Shown piece after piece: positions 1 to 11,199 of a DNA stretch of 64,000 bases (within the stretch, counting starts at the first letter, position 1; each line of letters opens with the position of its first letter). The notes beneath the pieces are model-generated. The model had not been told where the DNA came from, ran no database searches, and saw only the letters and a program-made list of their open reading frames with translations. The stretch spans positions 248,001-312,000 of the forward strand of contig CAUEEP010000078.1 in the NCBI GenBank assembly GCA_958450365.1, written 5' to 3'. This DNA comes from Mesorhabditis belari. Taxonomy: Eukaryota > Nematoda > Chromadorea > Rhabditida > Rhabditidae. The translations under genes and the position numbers were made by a program.

Positions 1-17
1 GATCGTTTTGAGTTTAT

Positions 18-164
18 TTATTTCATCTCTTTTGCATGCGAATCCACGTTGTTGCTTGCATCTTCTAGCTCTTCTCTCTCGAAATTGCATCCCATTTCGA
101 ACACTCGACGATCACGAAATTCCGTATGGTTGTCTGGCTCAACCAATTGATCGATCATCGGTTC
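18..164 (-). CDS. Last exon of an unidentified gene (candidate)
   Basis: On the minus strand a TTTTAG acceptor is followed by 48 open codons and a TAA stop, and the stop overlaps an AATAAATAAA stretch that could serve as the polyadenylation signal. The peptide is acidic and hydrophilic, begins EPMIDQLVEPDNH and ends SHAKEMK; I recognise no domain. No convincing upstream minus-strand exon is visible before the plus-strand sulfotransferase exons begin at 849, so the exon would have to belong to a gene with a distant or nested 5' part. A plus-strand reading of the same segment is shorter and lacks a good start. The splice and poly(A) signals are seen directly; that it is a real gene is inference. 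Confidence 0.35.
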   Translation of the reverse strand, partial: EPMIDQLVEPDNHTEFRDRRVFEMGCNFEREELEDASNNVDSHAKEMK

Positions 165-848
165 CTAAAAGAAAATCATAAAAGTTGTACGTAAAAAAAG
201 CATTGTAAAGTAAATTTTCACAATAAAAAGACAACAGTATTAATTATTTAAAAATGCGAAAATCTAGGTAGAGAAGTATGAAAACACGGTGCAATAAGTT
301 GCGAAAATGATAGTTAGCTGTTAGCTTACTAGTCATTTTAGCAATTTTTAATTGAATCCTTTTAAATTGTAAGGAAAAGGTGAAATGATCGACTTTAAAA
401 GCGCGAGTACAAGACGTTTTTTAGTAAAAGACGTAGTAACGTAGTAAAACGTAGTAAAACGTAGTAAAAGAGTTTTTTAGCAAAAGCAATTTGTTAAACG
501 CTACACTTTACACGGCGTAAAGTGAATGAATCACACAATTGAATATTTCGCAATTTCAAGGAGAGTTACAAGATATTCAGCTAAAAACAGAGGCAAATTT
601 GGGGGGCGGGGGGTAGCTATTATTAGAGGTGGGAAGCGGCTTTTACAGCTATTACAGCTTTTACCGTAACTACATAGAGCCTAAACTAAACGTAACTACA
701 TAGAGCCTGGATTTAGTGCGTCTCCTTTTATCAATTAGCGATGACTCAATGTGAATCTCAATACTCCGGTCTGATTGCATAGCTGCTTTCCAGAAACATG
801 AATGTTTTTTAACATTACGAATGATCATTTCTATTTGTGACACTTCAG
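165..848. other. Non-coding stretch with a short direct repeat
   Basis: AT-rich sequence with no supported exon. At about 420-470 an 11-bp unit (acgtagtaaaa) repeats four times with small changes. Earlier exons of the sulfotransferase could lie here or before the window, but I could not join one in phase to the exon starting at 849. Confidence 0.5.
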
Positions 849-3800
849 AAATTCGGCAATCTGCTCTATTTGGGTCCGGCAAAAACGATGACCACCATGA
901 TGGCAAGAGTGGGATCTGGAATTTAGTAGAGTTAGCAATGACTCTTTTAGATCCATTGTGAAATTGAAACGTTGAAGAAAAGAGGCCATATCGGACCGGG
1001 CGAAAGCGATAAACTCAATCATAACAAGTTTGATGTAGAAGGAAACAATATTAATTACAACTTTTCAGTTATTGCTTTGGGAAACAAAAGGACGAAATGG
1101 TGATGACGGCTTTCACGGCTCCGCTAAATGGTTGGGCTGGTCACAAGCGCTTTTTCATCTGGAGAGATCCGTTAGATCGTTTCCTCTCGCTTTATGGACA
1201 CATGTGCAAGTGAGTGTTTTGAATGAATGGCACATTGCTTTTGAATGGTTACAAGTTGTATTAACTTGCTTTGCATTGATTAAGCAATCCTGATTACAAC
1301 TAACAAAACGACAAAAGCTATTGAAAGTATCGGATTTAAGAAGTCCAGAAAATAAAAACTCTAGAGATGAGAGGAAAAATAAGATAGATTTGATAAGCTA
1401 ATGAGATAAGTTTTCCACACTTGCTTACTGGATCCGTCGTTTCTTTTTTTTTTGCTTGTACTTAATGATGTACTTAATGCTGTGCTTCTACTTAATGCAT
1501 TTTTTTTTCGAGAAAGCTAAAAAGCATGAATCAGCGCATTCAGACGAGAGCATCTCTGCGGAGTTGCCGGCAAGAATATCCACTCGTTTGCTCGTGGTGT
1601 CTACCAGATGCTCAAATCGAATCGCGGAGGGCCCGGCTCAAAGGACTTTCTGCGATTCAAACATCACGTCATTCCGCAATCTTGGTGAGAAATTTTCGAA
1701 GATCTAGTTGAAATTCTGAACTCACTAGGGAACTGTTTGAAGTTACTACCGATTTTCGAAACCGGACCTAGCTACAAAGCGTCCCCGTTGAATTCCAAGA
1801 AATATATTTGATTTTTGTCTGATGGAGGCTAGTTTTTGAGAAAAACGCATGCAAAGTTTCGGCTAATTTAGGCAAACTGCCACCTCACCTATAAAGGGGC
1901 GCCAAGCGAGAGTGGAGGAAGAGCGGTGATACCCTAGGGGATCGGCTAGTCAACGAAACTATACCATTTTTGCTCGCGGGTTCAATCCCGCTCTCAGCCA
2001 AACTTTTTTGCTTTTTCCCTGAAACATAAGAAGCTGTTTTTAGGAATATTTAAGCATTTTAAAGCTTCCAAAAACCTTTTGATGATGAAGATTGATGAAG
2101 TCATTGGAAATTGTCAAGAAGTCAGCTCTTCAAATGGAAAATGAATTCATATGTTGAATAAAAATCCCCTTCAGAATCCAGTTTAGTCGGTTTTTAAGTA
2201 TTAGAGATTAAATGCATGTGCTTGGACACTTTTGGAACCTCAGACACTTTTCCAAGTTTGACAAAAAAGCAAAAAAGTTTGGCTAGGAGCAACGGAATTG
2301 AAACCACTAGCAAAAAGGGTATAGTTTCGTAGACTCGCGCACTATTCTCTAGGTTACCGGCACTCTTCTCCTTCTCTCGCTTGGCGCTCCCTTATAGGCC
2401 TTATAGGCTTTATAGGCGAGGTGCCAGTTTGCCGAAATTGGCCAAAACTTTGCACGCATTCTCAAAAACTAACCTCCATCAGGAAAAAATAAAAAAAATA
2501 TCTTTCTTAGAATTCAACGGAGGCATTTTGTAGCTAGGTCCGGTTTCGAAAATCGGTGATAGCTAGGTCTTTGTGGCTAGGTCCGGCTTCGAAAATCGGT
2601 GATAGCTAGGTCTTTGTGGCTAGGTCCGGCTTCGAAAATCGGTGATAGCTAGGTCTTTGTTTCTAGGTCTAGGTCCGGTTTCGAAAATCTGTGTTAACTT
2701 CAAACAGTTCCCTAGTCAGTGCTTGCAACTCGTTTGACATGAAAGTCAATAATTCGATTTTCAATAATTCGATTTGTTTATTGTTTCGGTTTTCACTGAA
2801 TTTTTGTAACTATTATGGGTAATTATGGGTAAGATTATTAGCATTATTAGCAAGAAAATTAGCAAGTATTTTTAAGCTGAATATTTAGAAAGCTCTTCTA
2901 GGTACTGTGAGATTTCCACACATCGCAAAAGCGATCGAGTCGTCGAGTACACAAATGACAAAGCGTTGATGATGAAACGACTCGCACGAGTCTTTCAGTC
3001 GTCGACCGTTCCCAAATGGATGTGGAAAAAGGTTATCGTTTGATCCAATTTAATGACTCCAAGTAGCACTGTCATTTTATGACTGTCGATCAAAACTTTC
3101 CAATATTCTCCAAAAATGAAATGAACTCGTTGCTGAAAATGATTTAACGATTTAATTTAATCATTTAATGGGTGAATTGTCAGTTCAGTATAAATTGAAT
3201 TAACAAATTGAATTGAAATTAACTGAACGTGCTATCTAAGAAAGTTTGCTTGGCTTTTGCGATTAAACTTTTTAACGATTTAACGATTTAACCCATTAAA
3301 TCATTAAATCAGTTTGCGGCCACTTTGATGTAATTGAAAATTCGTGAAATTCTCTTAAAAGAAGCTTAACATCTTACGACTGAAGGCTGAAGGGCTTTTT
3401 GGGGTCCAAAAAAGCAGCACAGAGATGCGGCACAGAGTGCGGTATATACCGGATTTTCTCTAATAGTAGTGCACCCCGGCGAGCCGAGTTGTTGTCTATT
3501 TTACGGTTCCCAAGCTTTCGCAGAAGCTCAACACTCTAATCCCCCACTAGATCTCATCGTCAGCTACATTTTCCGACCCCACATCGATAGGTTCTGATAA
3601 GCGGTTCTCGAGATTTCGAGCAATTTAGGCGAAGCAATTTAGGTGCACTGCTATTAGAGAAAATACGGTATAGTGTTGCGCTTAATGGATCTTTTTGACT
3701 TTCTAAGACAATACATTAACCTAAGCTGAAAAACCACAATTGATCAGAAAATCTACACGTAATTTTACATAGAATAAAAGAATTGTAAGATTTTTTAATG

Positions 3801-4610
3801 CCTTTGACAACCCTAGCCAAGCAATACAAAAAATTCTATTCGACACGATCTTGAAAAACAGTGAAGTTCGAGTTTAGGGTCTCTAAAAAAGTCTCTAAAA
3901 GTCTTTTTCCATTTTTTTCTGCATTAATACGCTTTTCGAGCTCATTACTATAAAAATAGTGCTTTTTGAGTTCTAGTTTTCGAAATGCGAGTTATATTGA
4001 CTAACAAAAATAGGCACATTTTCGACGACACAATTTTTTTCGTTTTTTAAGCAATCACTTTTAAAGTCTTCTATGAAATGCATAAACTTTTAAAGTTTTT
4101 ACACAAACTCGTAAATCTAGTGAAAAATGTGCGTAGATTTTAAATAACTAAAAGAAAAACTGGTAAACTCTTTTAGTTTTTGAGAAAAACATCCTTTTGT
4201 CAAGCGCAACACTAAATATGCCACATCCTGTACTTGTAGATCAATGAGAATCTGCAAAAGTTGGCTTAGGCTTAACTGAAAAACAGATAGTTTAGGACCC
4301 AGAAACATTTAGCATTGATATTCAAAAAAAAAAGCTTAACAGCAATTGACCAATTGACCCTTTTCAGGCCCTTCAACGAATCGCCAAGACAAACATCAAC
4401 CACCGATCACAAATTTCTCACCACGAACAATACGAGTTGTGGAGGCGACAAATCCTGGCCAGCCCGGAGACGTTGGCCTATTTCAAGGCCATCTATCACT
4501 CGGATTATTCGCTTTTCCACAAAAGTCCACCAGGACCAGGCAGCTTGAGGAGCCAACGACGGCGAAATTGGAGACACATTCGAGTTAGAGACACATCCGA
4601 TGTTTCATGA
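849..4610 (+). CDS. Sulfotransferase (carbohydrate/Sulfotransfer_2-like), 3' six exons, 5' end not found
   Basis: Six exons join in phase: 849-908, 951-1027, 1069-1209, 1544-1684, 2902-3031 and 4368-4610, giving 263 residues and a TGA stop. The first exon has LGPAKTMTT, in the place of the PAPS 5'-phosphosulfate loop. The third has FIWRDPLDRFLS, like the 3'-phosphate loop and RDPxxRFxS signature of nematode carbohydrate sulfotransferases. The fourth ends HHVIPQSW, resembling the conserved H..PQ.W segment. The family transfers sulfate from PAPS to glycans in the Golgi lumen. An N-terminal membrane anchor would be expected but is not seen, so 5' exons are missing or lie outside. The first two introns are only 42 and 41 nt; the fourth and fifth exceed 1.2 kb because mobile elements sit in them. 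The C-terminal tail is Arg-rich. Family assignment is by motif and fairly firm; the substrate is unknown. Confidence 0.72.
1722..2715. mobile_element. Foldback element with tRNA-like sequence in its arms
   Basis: The ends are inverted copies (CACTAGGGAACTGTTTGAAG against its complement near 2715). Imperfect arms of about 280 bp extend inward and meet near 2010-2275. The left arm carries a tRNA-like segment near 1944-2000 with a GCGGGTTCAATCCCGC T-arm, flanked by GGCT and AGCC that could pair. The right arm holds a decayed mirror copy. A unit of about 43 bp (containing ggtccggcttcgaaaatcgg) repeats three to four times at 2535-2690 on the right only. The element lies in a sulfotransferase intron. 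No protein is coded. Confidence 0.7.
3448..3670. mobile_element. MITE family A, copy 1
   Basis: About 223 bp with inverted ends: accggattttctctaatagt at the left and the complement of accgtattttctctaatag at the right. The same interior (with atctcatcgtcagctacatt) recurs at 31438-31638 and 59373-59593. It lies in the last sulfotransferase intron and abuts the next element. Confidence 0.75.
3671..4214. mobile_element. Non-autonomous element with tagtgttgcgctta ends
   Basis: A 14-bp terminal inverted repeat (tagtgttgcgctta against tcaagcgcaacacta, one difference) bounds about 544 bp without coding capacity. Part of its left half has an inverted relative at about 18305-18650, which ends in the same aagcgcaacac motif. 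Confidence 0.55.
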
Positions 4611-4628
4611 GAGTCACGTCGAGGAATT

Positions 4629-4634
4629 AATAAA
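4629..4634 (+). promoter_or_regulatory. Polyadenylation signal of the sulfotransferase gene
   Basis: AATAAA lies 19 nt after the TGA stop and is followed by a T-rich stretch. This supports the chosen 3' end of the gene. Confidence 0.6.
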
Positions 4635-6004
4635 GCTGTTCTGCTTTTTTTTTCATCCGCTTTGAAGAGTATCCTAAATTTTGTGGTTCAAACCGTTCAA
4701 ACAAATTTGGTACCATGAAAGAAACCGTTCTTTGGCCTATTTTCTTCGCACTTCGCGCTTTGGTTTCTTTTGAACTCTGTTGAGATTCAAATTCTTCGGA
4801 CCCGTCATTTCAGTTCAAGGCAACTCATGGAAGAACTCAAATATTTGAGCAAAACTGTCAGCACGGGAGTTTCTCAAAAAAGGTTACCGTTTAATGTTTC
4901 GTTCAATCGCATATCCATGAGCAACTGTTGTTTGTATTGGGTGGTAAACCAAGACTTGACTCTTGCCCTAAAATTGCTGAGATCTCAGAGTAGAATCAAT
5001 AGATTTGAGTGATATTTTAAACGGCTTATCCTCAAAAACTTACAAGCTTAATGCCAAAATTCTAAAGTTATTTGGCGATTAGCGACAAAGTTATCGCAAA
5101 AAGACTCCGCAGGGGCAATTTTTTACCTCTAAATGCTAAATTCAAAAATGCGAGCACATGAGGAAACAATAAAAATATTGTTCTATTACATTTAAAGCTA
5201 GAATGATGTAGATAGTTTCTGAAAAAGTTTCAAAACTCTTAGCAAAGTTTCTTTTATTTATCAAGAAGGCTAAACTTTATCTAGCTGTCTCTTGAAATCA
5301 CTGAAAATTTGAAATTGCTATTTTACCCAAAACTATTATGTTGTTCTGCTTTTAAGTTTTTATAAAAAATGAATTACATGATAGTTCTGGAAACATTCAT
5401 TTATAAAACAATTTTGATCTGAATTAAATATTATATCTTTGCTTTACAAGATCTGTTATAAAATACTGAATTTTTCGGAAAAAATGCAAATTTTTGACCA
5501 ATCAAAAGCACTTTTTCAAATCATGTACTTTCATTTTAATCGTAATTATGTGTGCAACCCAAATTCCATTTCTCGCATGAGTGATGCCACTCTATTGGGT
5601 CAATGGATGACACATGGAAAGAGTGGATATTTGAGAGAGGGAAACAAGAGAGACTTATGGACATAACGAGTGAGTGAATCCCCTCATATTGGCAATAGAA
5701 GGAGGGCAATCGAAAAGGAGTAAAGGCAATTCGATACACATCGAATGACTATCTTTCTCTTGAAAAAAAACTGAAATCCAAACTTACTTTATACTTTTAT
5801 AGTCTATTTTTGGGTATTTTTATGTCCACTACCTAACAACGACGTTTTTGAAATTTTCGGCTCGAGTCCAGCCATGTTTTGAACCATGGCTTGACTCGAA
5901 ATCAGTTTCAATATCAGTTTCAATATCACTTTCAAGTTTTGCGGTGTTTTAATAGATTGGATACCTTTGATGTGCTTGTCAGATCGATTTTAGTTAGAAT
6001 TTTA
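4635..6004. other. Intergenic, no supported gene
   Basis: AT-rich sequence. Short open frames here lack splice context or recognisable protein features. At 5860-5900 a small hairpin around gccatg...catggc is present. The related word gactcgagtc recurs at about 6840 and 7120, on the other side of the mariner copy, so an older element may be split by that insertion. Confidence 0.5.
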
Positions 6005-6514
6005 TTGGGTTGATGCATAATTATCCGGACTTCTTTTATAAATGATTTTATTTAACAAAAAATAACATAAATAGTTAGAAAAATATGTTTAATTGATTAT
6101 TCTGGAGCATATTCACCGCCTACATCAATAACTGATTGCCATTTGCTTGGAAGACGATCGATTCCACGAGCGAAGAATAAACGATCTTTGGAGGCAATCC
6201 ACGCTTTAACATCGTCTATCAAGTCATCCAAATCGTTGTAGATCTTATTTGTTTGCCAATTTTTGAGCGATCGATTGACGTGGTAGTCCGTTGGGGCTTC
6301 TCCAGTTCTTTGAGATCGCGAAACGACTCTGCGGCAGACCATCCCTTTTCGAAGTGGTAGAGCATGATATGGCGAAGATGGATATGATTGTCGACACGCA
6401 TTTTGTTCACTAAAGAATAACGAATATTTAAAAAAAAGAAATTGACAAAAAGCTTTCAAAACAAAAAGATACAAGCACGCAAAAAGAAGTCCGGATAATT
6501 ATGCATCAACCCAA
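6005..6514 (-). mobile_element. Internally deleted mariner, copy 1
   Basis: The ends are TTGGGTTGATGCATAATTAT and its complement, flanked by TA on both sides as expected of Tc1/mariner insertion. Read on the minus strand, the element starts a transposase N-terminus (HHMLYHFEKG-like helix, then WSAAESFRDLKEL). It then jumps to the C-terminus (LPSKWQSVIDVGGEYAPE) in another frame. The catalytic middle is absent, so it cannot encode transposase but keeps both ends and could be moved by a full-length relative. A near-identical copy lies at 19029-19539. Confidence 0.88.
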
Positions 6515-8458
6515 TAGTTTTAGTTAAAAACGTTTCTTTAAAAGTTTAACTATTTGATATTTTACTGTGTTTTTTGCATGTTCTTTTGGAAATCCTCAAA
6601 ACAAAAACCATCTAAAGTTTCAGTTTCAAAGTGAACGGGGTTTTTATGGCTTCAATATTTCCAGTGCCTTGGGGTTAGCAAAAAAAAAAAAAGAACAATC
6701 ATTAATCAGATTGATTTCTTTCCATTTGTTTATTTCAAATATACTACTTCTTAGACTATTTTCTTTGATACATAATATTTACTTCAAATTAGATATGGAT
6801 GCTTTTAGAATTTTCGCTTTTAGTCGAAGTTTGACTCGTTAAATTTTTGACTCGAATCAACGAGTCGAGTCCATGTAAATTTTTCTGAAATAAGAATCAA
6901 CCGCAAAAGCAAAAGCAAAAGCAAAATTTTCTAAAGTTTTATTTGTGTATTGTTTGTGCTACATTATTCGTGTGAATAAATGTATTTTTTTGAAGTAACT
7001 ATAAAGAAAAAGAAAGAAAAGCGGAGAAAAGAAAGAAAAGAAAGCGCATAGCGTAAAAAATTTTGAATTTTGGCCTCTAAAACCTTTAGAAATCCTTATT
7101 TTAAACTTATTTTTCGAGTCGAGTCGAGTCAAATCGAGTCAGGGTCGAAAAAAGTCAAAAGTCAGAGGTTTTGACGAGTCGAATCAATGAGGCAATTTGA
7201 TTCAACTTGTTTAGCCAGTTCAACAGCCCATGTTTACTTAGCATTACTTACTTTGAAGGATACTTGATTGCTTTGATTGTTTATGTTGCTTTTTTATGTT
7301 TATTCTTATGTTTAAACGTCATTTTATGAACTATTTGTAAATTTTGGTGCAAGGCAAAGATTCTGGCTAGCTTTGACTAGCTTTGAAGTAGCTTTGACTA
7401 GCTTTGAAGTAGCTTTGACTAGCTTTGAAGTAGCTTTGAAGTAGCTTTGAAGTATCAGTCTACCCACTGCGTAGATGCCTTTTTGTTTGCGAGAAAATGC
7501 AAAAAGATTGCAAATAGGTTGCAGTAAAGGTTTCAAATAGATTAAGCTTATTAGTCAAAGTAGAAAACCGATTACGGTAGGAAAATCATAAAATACGAGT
7601 ACGAAAAGAATCAGCTTACGTTTGATGATTTTATGAATTAATAAAATCATAATTTTATTTGGCAAGTGGCAAGGCAAGTCTGCTATCCTTTCCCGACTCG
7701 ACCAGAGTGACACCATCAAAATGCTCTCAAAATATTTCTTCTTTACTCCTTTTCGATGTGAAAGTGACATCAAATTGTGAGTTGTAATCAAAATTTTCGT
7801 TTTCCTTTTCGTTTTCCTTCCTTTTTCTCGTCAACCTTTCCTTTTTCAGTTTCATTTCAAGAGTCGCCATAACGAGTTCAGGATTAGTGTCCCCTTTCTC
7901 ATCTAACAAGCCAAAACCAGAAACAGCTCACTCACTAATTAGCTTCTTGCGAATCAATTTGAACTATCGTCTCTTAGCTTAAGTCTCTTAGCTTAAGGCT
8001 CTTAGCTCTTAGCTGTGCAAGAGATCTGTGTTTTTGTTGTTGTAGATACGTGGATAATGAAAATTTGGTAGTTTCTACTCTTCGATTTCAGAATTGGCTC
8101 TGTAGCTTGCTCAAAAAGCAACCTATTTCATTGAGCATCTTTCAAAATCAGGAAATAATTGGATAACTTGATATCCAATTCATTCAATTTACTTGATTCT
8201 TCATTTTCTTCATTTTTCAAAAGGATAGGTTTAGTAAGTAGCGAATAGGTGTAACAAGAGTGTCAAAATTATCAGAGTTCTCCTTGCCAGCCTTCTATTA
8301 ACACAAAGATGACTTTGAATGATAAAAATAACTAAGCACTATTGAATTACACTTCTAGAAACTGAGTTACAACTTCAACTTGAATTACACTTGTAGAAAC
8401 TAAGTTACAACTTACTCTCAAAGCTAAATGTTCAGTAAATCTATTCTAAATAGTAAAT
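6515..8458. other. Intergenic, no supported gene; short tandem repeat
   Basis: At about 7365-7455 an 11-bp word (agctttgaagt/agctttgacta) repeats in tandem. At 6947-6988 a stretch of about 40 bp ending in gaataaatgtatt is almost identical to 42867-42909 in a laminin intron. Otherwise AT-rich with purine runs and no coding evidence. Confidence 0.5.
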
Positions 8459-8776
8459 CTAATCTTCATTGGTGAATCCGGTATCAGCCTTGTCCTCAGC
8501 CTTGTCCTTGACAGCCTTGTCTTTCAACTGAAACAACTCTTTGTGAAAAAAACCCGGATCTTTTCTGCACTCACCAAGAAAGGGTCACCAAGAAAGGGTC
8601 ACCAAGAAAGGGTGGAAGAAAGATGAATGAGAGGAAAGTGTTGCAAATTGCCTAGGGGAATTGAGGAGTGAAAGAGTGGGAAGGGTCTTAGGATATCCCC
8701 GTACTTGGGTCTTGTCCCCCAAATGATCGGATCCACTTATGTCCCCTTGCATGTTCTCACCGCCATCTCTCATCAC
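8459..8776 (-). CDS. Small candidate gene, two exons, unidentified
   Basis: The downstream exon, 8459-8527 on the minus strand, follows a GTTGTTTCAG acceptor. It encodes LKDKAVKDKAEDKADTGFTN and ends ED-stop, a highly charged C-terminus. An upstream stretch ending near 8706 at a GTACGG donor joins in phase and starts at an ATG near 8773-8776; it reads MRDGGENMQGDISGSDHL onward. The product would have only about 46 residues. It resembles a charged, unstructured tail more than a known domain, and more upstream exons may exist. The acceptor and stop are seen directly; the donor choice and the reality of the gene are inference. Confidence 0.28.
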
Positions 8777-9657
8777 TTCAGTCCATATCCCACACTAAGC
8801 TTGCCCACCCGGTGCACAATTTCCCACCCTTTCCCACCCCCTTTTCTCCTGCTTAACTATCCGCTAACATCATGTGTCTCTCTCTGTCCATTCCCTTACC
8901 CTATTCCCCCAAAATTTCTGACCATTTTCTGGATTATTGAATTTTTCCTATCTCTACTCGAATTCTCCTATTCTATCCTTCTTCTTTCTTCCTTCCTTCC
9001 TTTTTCTTTCCTTCTTCTTCCTTTCTTCTTCTTTCCTTCTTCTTCCTTTCTTCTTCTTTCTTCTTCCTCCTATTCTTTCCAAAGTTCCTAACCATTTTGA
9101 ATTTCTCTTCAAAAGCTCTATGTTTTTTAAAACATCTTGGTAAAACAAAGTTATTTGATATCACAGGATATCTAGAACTTTTTACAGATTTTAGTTTTCC
9201 ATCTGTTTTATTTTAAATCCTTTTGGGGTTTTGTTTAGTTCAATCAGTTCAATCAGATCCAGATCCCAGCCAAAGTCGATATTCTCATTGAAAACTTTGC
9301 CATCAACTCATTCATTTTTATGCCATCAACTCATTCATTCTCAAACAATTGAATTGATTTGGATACGCAAAACTTTGATTTGGTGAAAAAACTAGTGGGA
9401 ATAGTGAGTCAAACACTCTAATCCTTACAGATTTCTGCTTACAAAAAGCTAAATAAGTTAAATTAAATAAATTAGGTACAAAAGTTGTTCATCATTCAGT
9501 AAAATGCATGATTGATTGAGAAATGAAAAATTCAGTTAAAGAAAAACCAAACTTTTGATGCTGGTCAAAAGCTTTTGCAGCTTTTGAAGCTTTTGAAGCG
9601 TGTACAAACAGCGCCACGGCAAAAAGAGCCTCTCCCCAGTCAAGTTTCCATGTTCTA
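8777..9657. other. Pyrimidine-rich intergenic stretch
   Basis: A C+T-rich plus strand (tcc/ttc runs, densest at 8960-9080) opens long but low-complexity frames on both strands. I see no splice structure or protein signature. Confidence 0.6.
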
Positions 9658-10175
9658 TTGGGTTGATGCATAATTATCCGGACTTCTTTTTGCGTGCTTG
9701 TATCTTTTTTGTTTTGAAAGCTTTTTGTCTATTTCTTTTTTTAAAATATTCGTTATTCTTTAGTGAACAAAATGCGTGTCGACAATCATATCCATCTTCG
9801 CCATATCATGCTCTACCACTTCGAAAAGGGATGGTCTGCCGCAGAGTCGTTTCGCGATCTCAAAGAACTTTTTGGTCAAGGAACAATTGGACGTGCAACA
9901 GTTTATGAATGGTTCGATCGTTTCAAGTCCGGTAACCGGTAACATCGTGTTCCTTGACCAAAAAGTTCTTTGAGATCGCGAAACGACTCTGCGGCAGACC
10001 ATCCCTTTTCGAAGTGGTAGAGCATGATATGGCGAAGATGGATATGATTGTCGACACGCATTTTGTTCACTAAAGAATAACGAATATTTTAAAAAAAGAA
10101 ATAGACAAAAAGCTTTCAAAACAAAAAAGATACAAGCACGCAAAAAGAAGTCCGGATAATTATGCATCAACCCAA
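9658..10175. mobile_element. Mariner 5' end duplicated head-to-head (foldback)
   Basis: Both ends carry the TTGGGTTGATGCATAATTAT terminus seen at 6005 and 19029. Here both halves are the transposase N-terminal end, in opposite orientation. Arms of about 223 bp (9658-9880 and 9953-10175) flank a spacer of about 70 bp. On the plus strand the left half reads past the shared region into ELFGQGTIGRATVYEWFDRF, the second helix-turn-helix part of a mariner transposase that the deleted copies lack. An 8-bp word, atgttcta, stands on both sides of the element. The structure can fold into one long hairpin. Confidence 0.85.
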
Positions 10176-10835
10176 TATGTTCTATTTCTTATTCTTATTG
10201 CATGCAAAATCAAATTCTCTACATTTCGAATACTTTGGGATCACTTAAAACAGAATTGGTGTCGAGAAAAGCTCATTTAAGCTCTTTTCGAGCCTTTTTT
10301 CGTTTTTTTGGGCATTTTCTCATCTCAGATTTGGTCTAAACGGCTCGAAAAGGTTCAGCAGATAGCTAATTTTTTTCTACATTCAATGAAAATAAGAAAA
10401 GACAAATAAATATAACCGCAAAAGCATTATTTTGGTCGGCACTGTTTTAAGCAGCTTGCCAAAAATTTGAAAAACTTGTTTAACGTCTATTAGAATCGGG
10501 CTTTTGATTTCTTAAAGCCAAGAACATCACAAATAACTTTAATTATAATTTTAATTATAATTTTAATCATAACTTTAATCATAACTTTAATCATAACTTT
10601 AATTATAACTTTAAAAGCTTCTCATTCCATTCCAAGCCTCTCATTCCATTCCAAGCATCGATAACTAGCCATAATGTATGCAAGAGCAATATTCTGAGTA
10701 AACAATCCATCGCATTTCCCATAGATTGTTGTCCTTGAATGGGGAAAAGGTTAAAACGAGATTTTGGTCACAAATTGTGAACAAAAGTGGAAAAGATTGG
10801 TTTCGAAAGGGTTTTTTGCAAATAAAAACTACCTA

Positions 10836-10907
10836 CCGTAAATACTGTAATAGTAAATACTGTAATTTTAGTTCAAAGTCTCGCAGTTTTCAATTCACCA
10901 ACCCAAT
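10836..10907. repeat. Remnant MITE end and solitary mariner terminus
   Basis: It begins with a partial family-B end (taccgtaaatactgtaatag). Then follow 38 bp closely matching the right terminus of the mariner at 29430-29959 (gcagttttcaattcaccaac, then ccaata). Only single ends remain. Confidence 0.55.
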
Positions 10908-10931
10908 AGTACTCCAAAGAACCTTTTAATC

Positions 10932-11199
10932 TATCGTAAATACTGTAATAGTACCCCACCGCCCTCGTACAGTCGCGTAGTCGCAAAAGTTTTTAGTATT
11001 TAATTTTTTTCAATGCACCCGTACTTTCAAAAAATACGTCTTTGGTATCAAAAAATAGCTGAAATTCAGGGCTATTTTTTGATGCCTAAGCGAGCATTAT
11101 AGCATAAACCAGTGTCGAGAAAAACTCGTTCAAAGCTAGACTACGCAACACTCCGCGTCGTCATTATGGGAGTCGGGTACTATTACAGTATTTACGGTA
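10932..11199. mobile_element. MITE family B, copy 1
   Basis: Ends are atcgtaaatactgtaatagt and the complement of taccgtaaatactgtaatag. About 268 bp; the interior contains gtcgcgtagtcgcaaaag and an inverted ggctattttttgat pair. A second copy in the opposite orientation lies at 20563-20830. Confidence 0.75.

Noticed and set aside
831..1022. Minus-strand 63-codon frame
   Set aside because: It lies opposite the first two sulfotransferase exons, whose plus-strand reading matches the family motifs and keeps splice phase.
8705..9164. Open frames of 60-130 codons on both strands
   Set aside because: Low-complexity C+T-rich text with S, P, F, L or K, R, E composition and no splice structure.
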